Shown here: in pieces, positions 20,412-28,487 of the stretch
Numbering within the stretch: position 1 is the first letter of the stretch
Layout of the letters: each line of letters begins with the position of its first letter
Origin: RHKX01 sp963823565
GTDB taxonomy: Bacteria > Actinomycetota > Thermoleophilia > Solirubrobacterales > 70-9
Direction of reading: 5' to 3'
Assembly: GCA_963823565.1 (NCBI GenBank)
Contig: CAWGLR010000003.1
Span: 62,001 to 126,000 of the forward strand
DNA length: 64,000 bases
Notes under the pieces: model-generated
Told to the model about the DNA's origin: nothing
Database searches by the model: none
Seen by the model: only the letters and a program-made list of their open reading frames with translations
Program-made: the position numbers and the translations under genes

Positions 20412-22049
20412 ATGGCTCACAAGGAGCTGAAGTACGACGCCGAGGCGCGTACCGCACTGCAGGAGGGCGTCGACGCTGTCGCCAACGCGGTCAAGGTCAC
20501 CCTCGGCCCGAAGGGTCGCTACGTCGTGCTCGACAAGAAGTTCGGCGCGCCGACCATCACCAACGACGGCGTCACGATCGCTCGCGAGATCGAGATCGAG
20601 GACGTCTTCGCCAACCAGGGCGCCCAGCTCGTCCGCGAGGTCGCGACCGCGACCAACGACGTGGCCGGCGACGGCACGACGACGGCGACGCTGCTCGCGC
20701 AGACGATCGTCCACTCGGGCCTGAGGAACGTCGCTGCCGGCGCCAACCCGCTGGCGCTGCGCAAGGGCATCGAGACGGCCGTCAACCAGGTCGTCGATGA
20801 CCTGCGCGACAAGCAGTCGAAGGAGGTCGGCGGCAAGGATCAGATCAGCCGCGTCGCCTCGATCTCGGCCGCTGACGACGAGATCGGCGACATCATCGCC
20901 GACGCCATCGAGAAGGTCGGCAAGGACGGCGTCGTGAACGTCGAGGAGGGCCAGACCTTCGGGATGGAGCTCGAGTTCACGGAGGGGATGCAGTTCGACA
21001 AGGGCTACATCTCGCCGTACATGGTCACCGACCAGGACCGCATGGAGGCGGTGCTCGAGGACCCCTACATCCTCATCGCCAACCAGAAGATCGGCTCGGT
21101 CCGCGAGATCCTGCCGATCCTGGAGCAGACGATGCAGGGCGGCAAGCCGCTCGTCATCGTCGCCGAGGACGTCGAGGGCGAGTCCCTGGCGACCCTGGTG
21201 GTCAACAAGCTCCGCGGCACCTTCACCGGCGTTGCGGTCAAGGCCCCGGGCTTCGGCGACCGCCGCAAGCGGATGCTCGAGGACATCGCGATCCTCACCG
21301 GTGGCGAGGTGATCACCGAGGAGATGGGCCTGAAGCTGGAGAACACCCAGCTCACCCAGCTCGGCCATGCCCGCCGCGTCGTCGTGTCCAAGGACACCAC
21401 GACGATCATCGACGGCTCCGGCGACAAGGCGCAGATCGAGGGCCGGATCAACCAGATCCGCTCCGAGATCGAGAACACCGACTCCGACTTCGATCGGGAG
21501 AAGCTCCAGGAGCGTCTCGCGAAGCTGGCGGGCGGTGTCGCGGTCGTCAAGGTCGGCGCTGCGACCGAGACCGAGATGAAGGAGAAGAAGCACCGCGTCG
21601 AGGACGCGCTGCAGGCCACCCGGGCCGCCCTCGAGGAGGGCATCGTCCCCGGCGGTGGCGTCGCTCTCCTGAACGCTCAGGGCGCGGTCGACGTCAAGTC
21701 GCTGGACGGTGACGAGGCCACCGGCGCGGAGATCATCCGCCGCGCGCTGGAGGAGCCGATCCGCCAGATCGCCGAGAACTCCGGGTTCGAGGGCTCGGTC
21801 GTGGTCGAGAAGATCCGCGGCATGAAGCCCGGCGAGGGCCTCAACGCGGGCACCGGCGAGTACGGCGACCTGATCAAGGACGGCGTCATCGACCCGACCA
21901 TGGTCACCCGCTCGGCGCTGCAGAACGCGGCCTCGATCGCCAAGAACATCCTGACGACCGAGTGCATCGTCGCCGAGCCGCCCGAGAAGGACGGCGCGGG
22001 TGCCGGTGGCGGCATGCCCGACATGGGCGGCATGGGCGGCATGATGTAG
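20412..22049 (+). CDS. groEL: Chaperonin GroEL (Hsp60)
   Basis: This is a 545-residue ATP-dependent folding chamber subunit. Conserved motifs include VTLGPKGRYVVLDKKFG with the nucleotide-binding loop and VAGDGTTTATLLAQ near residue 85. Later are VEEGQTFGMELEFTEGMQFD and VPGGGVALLNA. The C-terminus is the flexible GGMPDMGGMGGMM tail rather than a His-rich one, so it is the housekeeping-type form. AAAGGA precedes the ATG. It is co-transcribed with groES and ends before a strong hairpin. Confidence 0.98.
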   Translation: MAHKELKYDAEARTALQEGVDAVANAVKVTLGPKGRYVVLDKKFGAPTITNDGVTIAREIEIEDVFANQGAQLVREVATATNDVAGDGTTTATLLAQTIVHSGLRNVAAGANPLALRKGIETAVNQVVDDLRDKQSKEVGGKDQISRVASISAADDEIGDIIADAIEKVGKDGVVNVEEGQTFGMELEFTEGMQFDKGYISPYMVTDQDRMEAVLEDPYILIANQKIGSVREILPILEQTMQGGKPLVIVAEDVEGESLATLVVNKLRGTFTGVAVKAPGFGDRRKRMLEDIAILTGGEVITEEMGLKLENTQLTQLGHARRVVVSKDTTTIIDGSGDKAQIEGRINQIRSEIENTDSDFDREKLQERLAKLAGGVAVVKVGAATETEMKEKKHRVEDALQATRAALEEGIVPGGGVALLNAQGAVDVKSLDGDEATGAEIIRRALEEPIRQIAENSGFEGSVVVEKIRGMKPGEGLNAGTGEYGDLIKDGVIDPTMVTRSALQNAASIAKNILTTECIVAEPPEKDGAGAGGGMPDMGGMGGMM

Positions 22050-22086
22050 TCAGCCTGCGAGCTGACTGCACCGCTCAGGTGCTGCG

Positions 22087-22112
22087 GAGGGCCCGGGGCA
22101 ACCCGGGCCCTC
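22087..22112 (+). terminator. groESL terminator hairpin
   Basis: An 11-bp perfect GC-rich stem (GAGGGCCCGGG at 22087-22097 with CCCGGGCCCTC at 22102-22112) carries a GCAA tetraloop and is followed by TTGCGTT. A weaker 6-bp hairpin (GTCAGC/GCTGAC) lies just after the groEL stop. The strong stem also lies 8 nt past the end of the opposing broken gene and could serve both. Confidence 0.85.
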
Positions 22113-22119
22113 TTGCGTT

Positions 22120-22601
22120 CAGCGGCCGAGCCGGACCCGCTTGCCGAAGCGCCGCGAGTTCCCGAGCCGTCTCGTGCGCGTCCCTTGACCGCGACCCGCA
22201 CCTTCCCCCCGACCGGTCGATCAGCAGCGCCCGCCCGCGCCGCTTCAGCTTGACCTTCACCCACTTCGCCTTGCCAGGCTTGAGCTTGAGCTTGCCCGCG
22301 CCGAGCTTGCCCTTCGACCGCTTCCCCCGCAGGACGGCTTTGCCGCGGCACGGGCCCGACTTCTCCGAGCGCTTGCAGAGCAGCTTCACCCGCAGCGCGT
22401 GCCGTCCGTCGGGCAGCCGCGGGAACTCGACCGCGCCGTCGCGGCCGCCGCAGGGCGCGAGGCCGGCCCCAATCCGGCTCGTCGATCCCGCGCGCGGCTC
22501 CGTCGCCCCAGAAGGAACACGACGGTCGCTGCAATCGACACCCCGAGCCGTATCGAGAGCGGCGACCTGCGGGCCGGCCGCTCGATGTGGCGATCGTACA
22601 T
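22120..22601 (-). pseudogene. Frameshifted membrane-anchored or secreted beta-rich protein
   Basis: No single frame is long, but the frames chain into one protein. An ATG at 22601 gives an anchor or signal (LSIRLGVSIAATVVFLLG). After a shift near 22505-22520 comes VEFPRLPDGRHALRVKLLCK and a Lys/Gly-rich repeat (KGKLGAGKLKLKPGKAKWVK). After a shift at a run of Gs near 22208 comes KVRVAVKGRARDGSG, and after another comes RRFGKRVRLGR with a stop at 22120-22122. Such short Lys-rich Ig-like C-terminal modules are frequent in secreted proteins of related actinobacteria (my recollection). At least three indels are needed, so this is a decayed gene or an assembly with errors. Confidence 0.5.
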
Positions 22602-22612
22602 CGACCGGTGGG

Positions 22613-23884
22613 ATGATGCGGGAGGTGAGCGCTCCCGTCCCGCTTCAGCCCGAGGACCGAGCGATCCTCGATCTCGAGTCCGACACGATCGCCGGGCACA
22701 CCTGCAAGGTGATCCGGGTCGGTGGCCAGGCGCCGGGCCTCGAGGAGATCCGCGGGCTGGTCGGACAGCGGATCGGCGGCGTCCCGGCGCTGACGACGGT
22801 GCTCGGCGGGACCGAGGCGGAGCCTGCGTGGGTCCCCTCGGAGCGCTTCGACCCGGCGCGCCGGGTCGTCCCGCTCGACCCGAGCGGCAAGCGCAGCGAC
22901 GCCGGGATCGCGATCGAGGCGGCGCGGCTCTTCGAGCGGCGGCTCGACCGCGATCAGCCGCTCTGGCAGATGCACGTCGGCGAGCTCGAGGACGGCGGCA
23001 CGCTGATCGTCTGGCGAATCCACCACGCGCTGGCCGACGGCACGGCGGCGATGCGCTTCGCCCGCGAGCTCCTCTTCGACCGCGAGATCGCGACGAGCGA
23101 CAGCGGGGCGATCCAGCGGCCGCACGACCACTCCCATCCCGACGAGACGCGCCGGCGACGACACCTGCTCGCCTTCGTCGAGCGCGAGTTTGGCGAGACC
23201 GTCCGGCGCTCGCCCTTCGACGGGGAGGTGGGCCGCCGCCGCCACATCGCGCTGGCGTCGACGGAGCTCGGGCCGCTGCACGACGCCGCGAAGTCGATCG
23301 ACGGCGCCACCCTCAACGACGCGGTGCTGTCGCTGGTCGCGGGCTCGCTGCGGCGCTGGCTCGAGCACCATCACGGCCCGCTCGGTGACATCCGCGTGCG
23401 CGTCCCGGTCTCCCTGCACCGTGAGGGCGACAGCGCCGCCAACCTCGACTCCTTCTTCTCGCTGCGCCTGCCCCTGCACATCGCCGACCCGCGCGAGCGC
23501 CTGCGGCACGTCCACGCGGCGACCGCGAAGCGCAAGGCCGAGCACGACGCCGGGGACCTGCAGGAGGTCCTGAGCGAGCTTGGCTCGGTATCGGCGCGAA
23601 TGCGCGCGTTCGCCGAGCACCTCGAATCGAGCCCGCGCTCGTTCGCGCTCAGCGTCTCGAACGTGCCCGGTCCGCGGAGCGCCGTGCGCGTCCTCGGCGC
23701 CCCGGTCGAGTCGATCCACTCGATCGCCGAGATCGGCAGCCGGCACGCCCTTCGCGTCGCCGTGGTCTCGCTCGCCGGGGGACTGCACTTCGGCTTCTGC
23801 GCCGATCCAGCGCTGGTCGGCGACCTCGACGCGATGGCGCGGGGAATCGAGGAGGAGGCGGCGCTGCTGGAGGCGGGGGCTTGA
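22613..23884 (+). CDS. Wax ester synthase / diacylglycerol acyltransferase-like protein
   Basis: This 423-residue acyltransferase belongs to the condensation-domain superfamily. The catalytic motif is HHALADG (HHxxxDG) near residue 140. A later PLW-type segment (DRDQPLWQMHVGEL) and SNVPGPR near 350 are characteristic of WS/DGAT. The family transfers acyl groups from CoA to fatty alcohols or diacylglycerol to make wax esters and triacylglycerol. Two adjacent ATGs (22613, 22616) and a GTG at 22625 are possible starts. The long open frame upstream overlaps groEL in another frame and is ignored. The broken minus gene diverges from it 11 nt away. Confidence 0.88.
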   Translation: MMREVSAPVPLQPEDRAILDLESDTIAGHTCKVIRVGGQAPGLEEIRGLVGQRIGGVPALTTVLGGTEAEPAWVPSERFDPARRVVPLDPSGKRSDAGIAIEAARLFERRLDRDQPLWQMHVGELEDGGTLIVWRIHHALADGTAAMRFARELLFDREIATSDSGAIQRPHDHSHPDETRRRRHLLAFVEREFGETVRRSPFDGEVGRRRHIALASTELGPLHDAAKSIDGATLNDAVLSLVAGSLRRWLEHHHGPLGDIRVRVPVSLHREGDSAANLDSFFSLRLPLHIADPRERLRHVHAATAKRKAEHDAGDLQEVLSELGSVSARMRAFAEHLESSPRSFALSVSNVPGPRSAVRVLGAPVESIHSIAEIGSRHALRVAVVSLAGGLHFGFCADPALVGDLDAMARGIEEEAALLEAGA

Positions 23885-23893
23885 CCAGTCGCC

Positions 23894-24760
23894 TCAGGCG
23901 GCGAGCACGCGGCGGATCGGCGTCGGCTGCACGCCGAGCTCCCTGAGGTCGGCCGGCCCGCGCTCGCTCACCATCGGCACCTCGAGCAGCTCGGCCTCCT
24001 CCCAGGTCGCGAAGACCGACTCGCCGAAGATCCGACGCAGCCAGATCAGGCAGGAGCGGACGAAGGGGAGGGGGACGTGTATCGCGGGCCGGTCCCGGCC
24101 CGCGGCGTGGGCGATCACCCGCGCGATCTGCTCGTAGCTCATCCGCTCGGGTCCGGCGAGGTCGAACCGCCCGGGCTTGCGGTCGAGCGAGGCCATCACC
24201 GCTCGCGCGGCGTCCTGCGCCCACAGCGGCTCGTACATCGCCCGGCCGCTGCCGGAGATCGGCAGCACCGGCAGCAGGGCGAACCGGCGCATCAGCCGGA
24301 CCCAGGGGTCGTCGCGGTCGTAGACGATCGACGGCCGGAAGATCGTCGTCTCGAGCGCGGAGGCGGCCACCCGCTCCTCGGCGATGGCCTTCGCCCGGAA
24401 GAAGCGCGTGCGCTGGAAGCGCGTCGCGTTGAGCGCGCTGAAGAAGACGAAGCGGCGGACCCCGGCGCGCTCGCTGGCCTCGAGCAGGCGGTGCGTGCCC
24501 AGCGCGGTGATCTCCTCCACCCGGCGCGGCGGCTCGTCCCGCATCGAGGCGGCGAGGTGGATCACGGTATCGGCGCCGCGGACGGCGTGGCGAAGGCCGC
24601 GCGGGTCGCCGAGGTCGGCCAAGGAAAGCTGAACCCGCACCCGCTCGGGCCCGAGCTTGCGCGGGTCGCGGACCAGGCAGCGGACGTCGTGACCCGCCTC
24701 GAGGAGCATCGGCAGGAGCGCCGAGCCAACCACCCCGGTCCCTCCGGTGAGCAGGATCAT
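23894..24760 (-). CDS. NAD(P)-binding epimerase/NmrA-like (SDRa5-type) protein
   Basis: This 288-residue atypical short-chain dehydrogenase resembles complex-I-assembly NDUFA9/YwnB-like proteins. The Rossmann motif is LTGGTGVVGSALLPMLLEAG at residues 4-23, with CLVRDPRKL as the NADP specificity segment. FFSALNATRFQRTRFFRAKA replaces the usual YxxxK region. Members act as epimerases, quinone reductases or sensors; no substrate can be assigned. The ATG at 24760 fits the Rossmann start and a -10 box 8 nt upstream. It converges with the WS/DGAT gene. Confidence 0.85.
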   Translation of the reverse strand: MILLTGGTGVVGSALLPMLLEAGHDVRCLVRDPRKLGPERVRVQLSLADLGDPRGLRHAVRGADTVIHLAASMRDEPPRRVEEITALGTHRLLEASERAGVRRFVFFSALNATRFQRTRFFRAKAIAEERVAASALETTIFRPSIVYDRDDPWVRLMRRFALLPVLPISGSGRAMYEPLWAQDAARAVMASLDRKPGRFDLAGPERMSYEQIARVIAHAAGRDRPAIHVPLPFVRSCLIWLRRIFGESVFATWEEAELLEVPMVSERGPADLRELGVQPTPIRRVLAA

Positions 24761-24768
24761 CGGGTCCA

Positions 24769-24774
24769 ACCCTA
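24769..24774 (-). promoter_or_regulatory. -10 box TAGGGT for the epimerase-like gene
   Basis: On the minus strand TAGGGT is 8 nt before the ATG at 24760 without a ribosome binding site; it rejects the longer open frame starting at 24844. Confidence 0.45.
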
Positions 24775-24903
24775 GTTGGCGCCTCCGGTCAGCGGACGGA
24801 CCGCTGTCACGATCGCTCGGCAGGCGGTCGGTACGATGTCGCACTCGCCGGCGCTCAGCCCGGCATCCGTCGAGATTCGAACCAACCGAGAGGGAAAGCC
24901 ACC

Positions 24904-25167
24904 TTGACCTACGTCATCGCAGAGCCCTGCATCGGGGAGAAGGACAACTCGTGCGTCGAGGTCTGCCCGGTGGACTGCATCCATCCGACCCCGGACGAGC
25001 CCGACTACGAGGCGCAGAAGCAGCTCTACATCGACCCCGACGAGTGCATCGACTGCGACGCCTGCGTCGAGGCGTGCCCGGTGGACGCCTGCTTCGCCGA
25101 GGACCAGCTTCCCGGCGAGTGGGCTCACTTCGCCCAGATCAACGCCGACTACTTCGCCAACCCCTAG
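24904..25167 (+). CDS. fdxA: Seven-iron (3Fe-4S/4Fe-4S) ferredoxin
   Basis: This is an 87-residue electron carrier. Its N-terminal cysteine pattern CIGEKDNSCVEVCPVDC has the long C-x7-C spacing of a 3Fe-4S cluster. The second pattern CIDCDACVEACP is a normal 4Fe-4S site. This is the FdxA type common in actinobacteria. Translation starts at TTG 24904 after a GAGAGGGAAAG ribosome binding site. The gene diverges from the epimerase-like gene. Confidence 0.95.
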   Translation: MTYVIAEPCIGEKDNSCVEVCPVDCIHPTPDEPDYEAQKQLYIDPDECIDCDACVEACPVDACFAEDQLPGEWAHFAQINADYFANP

Positions 25168-25198
25168 CGCGCGCGCCGACGGCGCGACGGGGCGGCCG

Positions 25199-26074
25199 CT
25201 GCCCCGTCAGCTCCTCCTGCTCGCGATCGTTGCCGCGCTCGCCGTCGTCGCGGTCTACCTGATCGTCATTCGCAGCCGCTGGGGGCAGGAGCTCGACGAG
25301 CGCGCGCTGCTCGGCCGCGACGTCATCTCCGACCTCCGCGCCGCCCAGGCCGACCGGTTCCTGCGGATCGTCAGCGTCGGCACCCTGATGATCGCCACGG
25401 CGCTGGTCGCCGGCGTGGCGTTCCTCCGCGGCCGCCCGCGAATGGCCCTGATCGCGGCGGGATCGATCGGCCTCGCGGTGCTCAGCACCGAAGTTCTCAA
25501 GCTGGTGATCCTCGATCGGCCGCTGATCGTAACCACCAACCTCAACGACGGCCTCAACTCCTATCCCTCCGGCCACACGACCGTCGGGATGTCGGTCTGC
25601 ATCGCCGCGATGCTCGTCGTCCCCGCCCGCCTGCGCACGCCGACCGCCCTCGCCGCCGGGGCGATCGGCGGCACCTTCGGCATCGCCGTCGTCGCCGCCG
25701 GCTGGCACCGGCCGAGCGACGCGGTCGGCGCCTACCTCGTCTGCATCGCCGCCGGCGCGGTCGCCGCGATCGCCATCCGCCGCTGGCCCGACCGGGTCGC
25801 CGAGCACCGGCCTCGCGAGATCGTCCGCGGCCCGATCCGAATCGGCGTGACCGAGCTCGCCCTCCTTGGCCTCGCCGCGGCGCTCGTCAGCGTCTTCGGC
25901 GTCGCCGCGCTCTCGGCGCGCGGGATCCCGCTGTTCAGCGTCGCGGGCGGCTTCCTCGTCTCGTGCGCGGTCCTGCTGGTCGCGGCGTTCGCCTGCGCGG
26001 GGCTGCTGGCCGCGGCGATGGCGTCGGCGGACCGGGAGGTTGCGCAGATGGAGGCACGACCGACGAAACCGTAG
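25199..26074 (+). CDS. PAP2-superfamily phosphatase with no canonical start codon
   Basis: This integral membrane acid phosphatase, about 291 residues, has the motifs KLVILDRP (motif 1, Lys-x6-Arg-Pro), SYPSGHT (motif 2) and GWHRPSDAVG (motif 3, His-x3-Asp). The first ATG in frame is at 25388, but a first membrane segment (LLAIVAALAVVAVYLIVIRS) and the following amphipathic region are encoded upstream in the same open frame. No ATG, GTG or TTG occurs there before the ferredoxin stop; CTG at 25199 is the nearest plausible initiator. The substrates of this family are lipid phosphates such as undecaprenyl pyrophosphate or phosphatidate. Confidence 0.75.
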   Translation: MPRQLLLLAIVAALAVVAVYLIVIRSRWGQELDERALLGRDVISDLRAAQADRFLRIVSVGTLMIATALVAGVAFLRGRPRMALIAAGSIGLAVLSTEVLKLVILDRPLIVTTNLNDGLNSYPSGHTTVGMSVCIAAMLVVPARLRTPTALAAGAIGGTFGIAVVAAGWHRPSDAVGAYLVCIAAGAVAAIAIRRWPDRVAEHRPREIVRGPIRIGVTELALLGLAAALVSVFGVAALSARGIPLFSVAGGFLVSCAVLLVAAFACAGLLAAAMASADREVAQMEARPTKP

Positions 26075-26085
26075 GAACCGTAAGC

Positions 26086-26156
26086 GTGCTGCTACCACAG
26101 CCGGCAAGCACCGGCACTACCCCTGCCGTACACCCCCAACCTTGGCCTAACAGCAC
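26086..26156. other. Structured non-coding segment between PAP2 and mrp
   Basis: The 173-nt gap 26075-26247 contains no convincing gene and is less GC-rich than its surroundings. GTGCTG at 26086 pairs with CAGCAC at 26151, and an inner hairpin GCCGG (26100-26104)/CCGGC (26111-26115) lies inside. It could be a small RNA or terminator for the convergent genes. It does not match tRNA, 6S or SRP RNA by eye. Confidence 0.3.
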
Positions 26157-26247
26157 CACTTCAGTACAGGTTGCGGCGGTCGCATGGCTCAAGCAGTGGG
26201 CTCCACCTCCCCGTCGACGACGGAGGCACCCTACGCGAGCGGAAGGT

Positions 26248-27417
26248 CTAGCCGCCGGCCTGGACGACCGGTAGCTCCATCCCGCTGATCGGCGCCGGGC
26301 CGGGCTCGGGGACCGAGGCGGCGACGGCCTCCATCAGCGGCAGCTCCACGGGCGTCTGGGCGATGATCCCGCGCGCGGCCTCGTGGATCGCGATCGACGA
26401 GGCGGCGTGGGGGTCGCTGGCGACGAGCGGCTCGCCGCTGTCGGCGTGCTCGCGCAGGGCCTCCTCGAGCGGCACCTTGGCGAGCAGCGGCACGTCGAGC
26501 CTGTCGGCCAGCTCCCGGCCGCCGCCCTCGCCGAAAATCGCGTAGCGCTCGCCGTCGGGAGCGGTGAAGGCGGACATGTTCTCGATCACGCCCATCACCT
26601 CGAGATCGACCTTGGCGGCCATGTCGGCGGCGCGCGCGGCGACGGTCTGCGCCGCCGGCTGCGGTGTGGTGACGATCAGGATCTTCGCCTGCGGCAGCAG
26701 CTGGGCGAGCGTCATCGAGACGTCGCCGGTGCCGGGAGGAAGGTCGAGCAGCAGGTAGTCGAGCTCGCCCCACTCGACGTCCTCGAGGAACTGCTGGATC
26801 GCCTTGTGGAGCATCGGCCCGCGCCAGACCACCGCGGCGTTCTCCTCGACGAAGAAGCCGATCGACATCACCTTGACGCCGCTCGGGGAGGTGAGGGGGA
26901 CGATCTTGCGCTGCGCGTTGACCTCGGGGCGGCTGTTGATGCCGAGCATGCGCGGGATCGAGTAGCCGTAGACGTCGCAGTCGAGCGCCCCGGTCGGCTT
27001 GCCCTCGGCGGCGAGGGCGGCGGCGAGGTTGGCGGTCATGGTCGACTTGCCGACGCCACCCTTGCCGGAGGCGACGCAGATCACGTTCTTGACCTGGGCC
27101 AGCGCTCCCTCGGGGAGGCCACTGGGCCGGCCGAGCTTCTGCTGGAGGCCGGCCTTCTCGGAGTCGCTGAGGACGTCGAAGCCGACGCCGACGCTGGTGA
27201 CGCCTTCGATGCCGCCGACGTGCTCGACGACCGTGCGCTCGAACTGCGAGCGGATCGGGCAGCCGGGGGTCGTCAGCGAGATGACGACATCGACGCGGCC
27301 GCCGTCGTGGATCTCGATCGAGCGGACCATCCCGAGCTCGACGACGGAGCGCCGGAGCTCCGGATCGATGACGGACTTGAGGGCTTCTGTGACCTGTGCT
27401 TCGGTGGGGAGAGACAT
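26248..27417 (-). CDS. mrp: Mrp/NBP35-family iron-sulfur carrier ATPase
   Basis: This 389-residue protein has two domains. An N-terminal MIP18/DUF59 domain covers about 1-95 (LPTEAQVTEALKSVIDPELR, CPIRSQ). A ParA-like P-loop ATPase follows, with the deviant Walker A ASGKGGVGKST near 120, YGYSIPRMLGI near 150 and DLPPGTGDVS near 225. The family delivers Fe-S clusters to apoproteins. I do not see the CxxC motif that many Mrp proteins use, which suggests a variant cluster site. The gene stands alone; a 30-bp palindrome is 55 nt upstream of its start. Confidence 0.92.
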   Translation of the reverse strand: MSLPTEAQVTEALKSVIDPELRRSVVELGMVRSIEIHDGGRVDVVISLTTPGCPIRSQFERTVVEHVGGIEGVTSVGVGFDVLSDSEKAGLQQKLGRPSGLPEGALAQVKNVICVASGKGGVGKSTMTANLAAALAAEGKPTGALDCDVYGYSIPRMLGINSRPEVNAQRKIVPLTSPSGVKVMSIGFFVEENAAVVWRGPMLHKAIQQFLEDVEWGELDYLLLDLPPGTGDVSMTLAQLLPQAKILIVTTPQPAAQTVAARAADMAAKVDLEVMGVIENMSAFTAPDGERYAIFGEGGGRELADRLDVPLLAKVPLEEALREHADSGEPLVASDPHAASSIAIHEAARGIIAQTPVELPLMEAVAASVPEPGPAPISGMELPVVQAGG

Positions 27418-27472
27418 CCCGGCGATTGTCCCAAACGAGAAGGTTCGGCGTTGGCGTTCGTTGGCGTTAAAT

Positions 27473-27502
27473 GATCCAGCCGGCCCTAGGGCCGGCTGGA
27501 TC
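27473..27502. repeat. Perfect 30-bp palindrome
   Basis: The sequence reads identically on both strands, centred on the TA at 27487-27488, with arms starting GATCCAGCCGGCCC. It is 55 bp upstream of mrp and about 90 bp beyond the histone-like gene terminator. It could be a cruciform, a terminator read-through barrier or a site for a large dimeric regulator. Confidence 0.7.
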
Positions 27503-27590
27503 GGGGAGGAGAGGTGGGGGCCGACGCTGCTCGAGAGCAGCTCCGACGCCCCGCTCTGCCCCAGGGGCGAAGCCCCGTGAGCAGATCTCT

Positions 27591-27621
27591 CCGGGCCGCC
27601 GCCTCTCCAGGGGCGGCCCGG
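27591..27621 (-). terminator. Terminator hairpin after the second histone-like gene
   Basis: A 10-bp stem (CCGGGCCGCC/GGCGGCCCGG) with an 11-nt loop begins 10 nt beyond the stop codon. A second small hairpin, GGGGC-GAA-GCCCC, is near 27563. No U-tract is seen. Confidence 0.65.
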
Positions 27622-27631
27622 GCTAAGCGGC

Positions 27632-28246
27632 CTAGACCAGCGCCTCGACCCGCTCGCGGACCTCGCGGACCCGCTTCTCGGCCTCGGTGCGGTTGCGCTT
27701 CAGCGAGGACTCGACCGTGCGGCGCTGCTGGCGCAGCGTCGTCTCGGCGGTCCGGCGGCGCTGCTTGACCTCGCGCTCGAGGCGGTTGCGCGTGCGCTTC
27801 GCCTGCTGGACGGCGCGACGGCGGGCACTGCCACCGCGACGCTCGACCTTGTTGAGCTCGCGACGGAGCTGGTTGCGAACCCGGCGGACCTCGACCTCGC
27901 GCTTGTGCGGGGTGTTGAACCGGACGTTGATGTCGGTCACGCGCTCAGCGGCCGTCAGCGCGACGCCGACGGGAACGTCGACGGCGGTCTCGGCGGCCTG
28001 GCGGACGTAGTCCGCGGCGGCGTTGACGCCACCCTTGGCCTGGCCGGCGGTCTTGCTCGCCTCGGTGGCGGTGCTGCTCGTGCTGGCCTGGGCGGAGGCG
28101 GCAGTGCGCTTGCTCGCGGCCTTCGCCGTGCTGGCGGTGCGCTTGGCCTGCTTCGTGGTCTTCGTCGCCTGCGCCTTGGTCGTGGTCTTGGCGGTCTTGC
28201 GCTGGACGCTCTTGGAGCTACCAGTCCTGTTCGTGGCGGTTGCCAT
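27632..28246 (-). CDS. Lys/Ala-rich histone-like and coiled-coil protein
   Basis: This is a 204-residue basic protein, by chance the same length as the one at 6541. Residues 1-65 are Lys/Thr/Ala/Ser repeats (KTAKTTTKAQATKTTKQAKR). Residues 70-110 form a helical segment (AADYVRQAAETAVDVPVGVA). Residues 120-204 are a long charged coiled coil (RNQLRRELNKVERRGG, RRTAETTLRQQRRTVE). The basic tail is at the N-terminus, the reverse of the other protein. Heparin-binding hemagglutinin-like or phasin-like roles are alternatives to DNA binding. AAGGGGATGAG precedes the ATG as ribosome binding site, and a leader of about 64 nt is predicted. Confidence 0.7.
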   Translation of the reverse strand: MATATNRTGSSKSVQRKTAKTTTKAQATKTTKQAKRTASTAKAASKRTAASAQASTSSTATEASKTAGQAKGGVNAAADYVRQAAETAVDVPVGVALTAAERVTDINVRFNTPHKREVEVRRVRNQLRRELNKVERRGGSARRRAVQQAKRTRNRLEREVKQRRRTAETTLRQQRRTVESSLKRNRTEAEKRVREVRERVEALV

Positions 28247-28316
28247 TGATTCTCATCCCCTTCGGGCGTAGTTGAAGATCGTGCTCTTACTAACTTCCTT
28301 ATTTCTAAGGATGTTC

Positions 28317-28322
28317 AGTGTA
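28317..28322 (-). promoter_or_regulatory. -10 box TACACT for the second histone-like gene
   Basis: On the minus strand TACACT matches the groES -10. The predicted start near 28310 coincides with a 5-bp hairpin (CCTTA/TAAGG, 28297-28310), and the leader is AT-rich. The -35 (TGTAAG) is weak. The rest of the gap to 28487 shows no gene. Confidence 0.45.
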
Positions 28323-28487
28323 GCACCGAACACCCGTTCTTACACGCCCTGACATACCCAGTTACAGAACGGGAAATCGCCGCTGGATAGAGGGGCCGAT
28401 TTGCGGGGATTTCGCGGGCCCATCCCGATCAGTGGGCGGGCTTTCCGCGAATACCGCGGAGAACGCGCCCCAGTGACCGCGGGACCG

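Noticed and set aside
20364..21593. A 409-codon minus-strand frame opposite groEL
   Set aside because: It is a shadow of groEL with Asp/Leu-rich composition typical of antisense high-GC frames.
21677..23788. A 703-codon minus-strand frame across groEL and the acyltransferase
   Set aside because: It is antisense to two real genes. Only its stretch near 22120-22250 reads like protein, and that belongs to the broken gene described.
24870..24890. GATTCGAACC, like a tRNA T-loop
   Set aside because: The flanking bases do not pair into a T stem and there is no acceptor or anticodon arm; it is the fdxA leader.
25935..26192. Minus-strand frame with a lipobox-like LAGC (VLAGCGSS)
   Set aside because: The frame runs on antisense to the PAP2 gene with no folded sequence after the Cys; a chance match.
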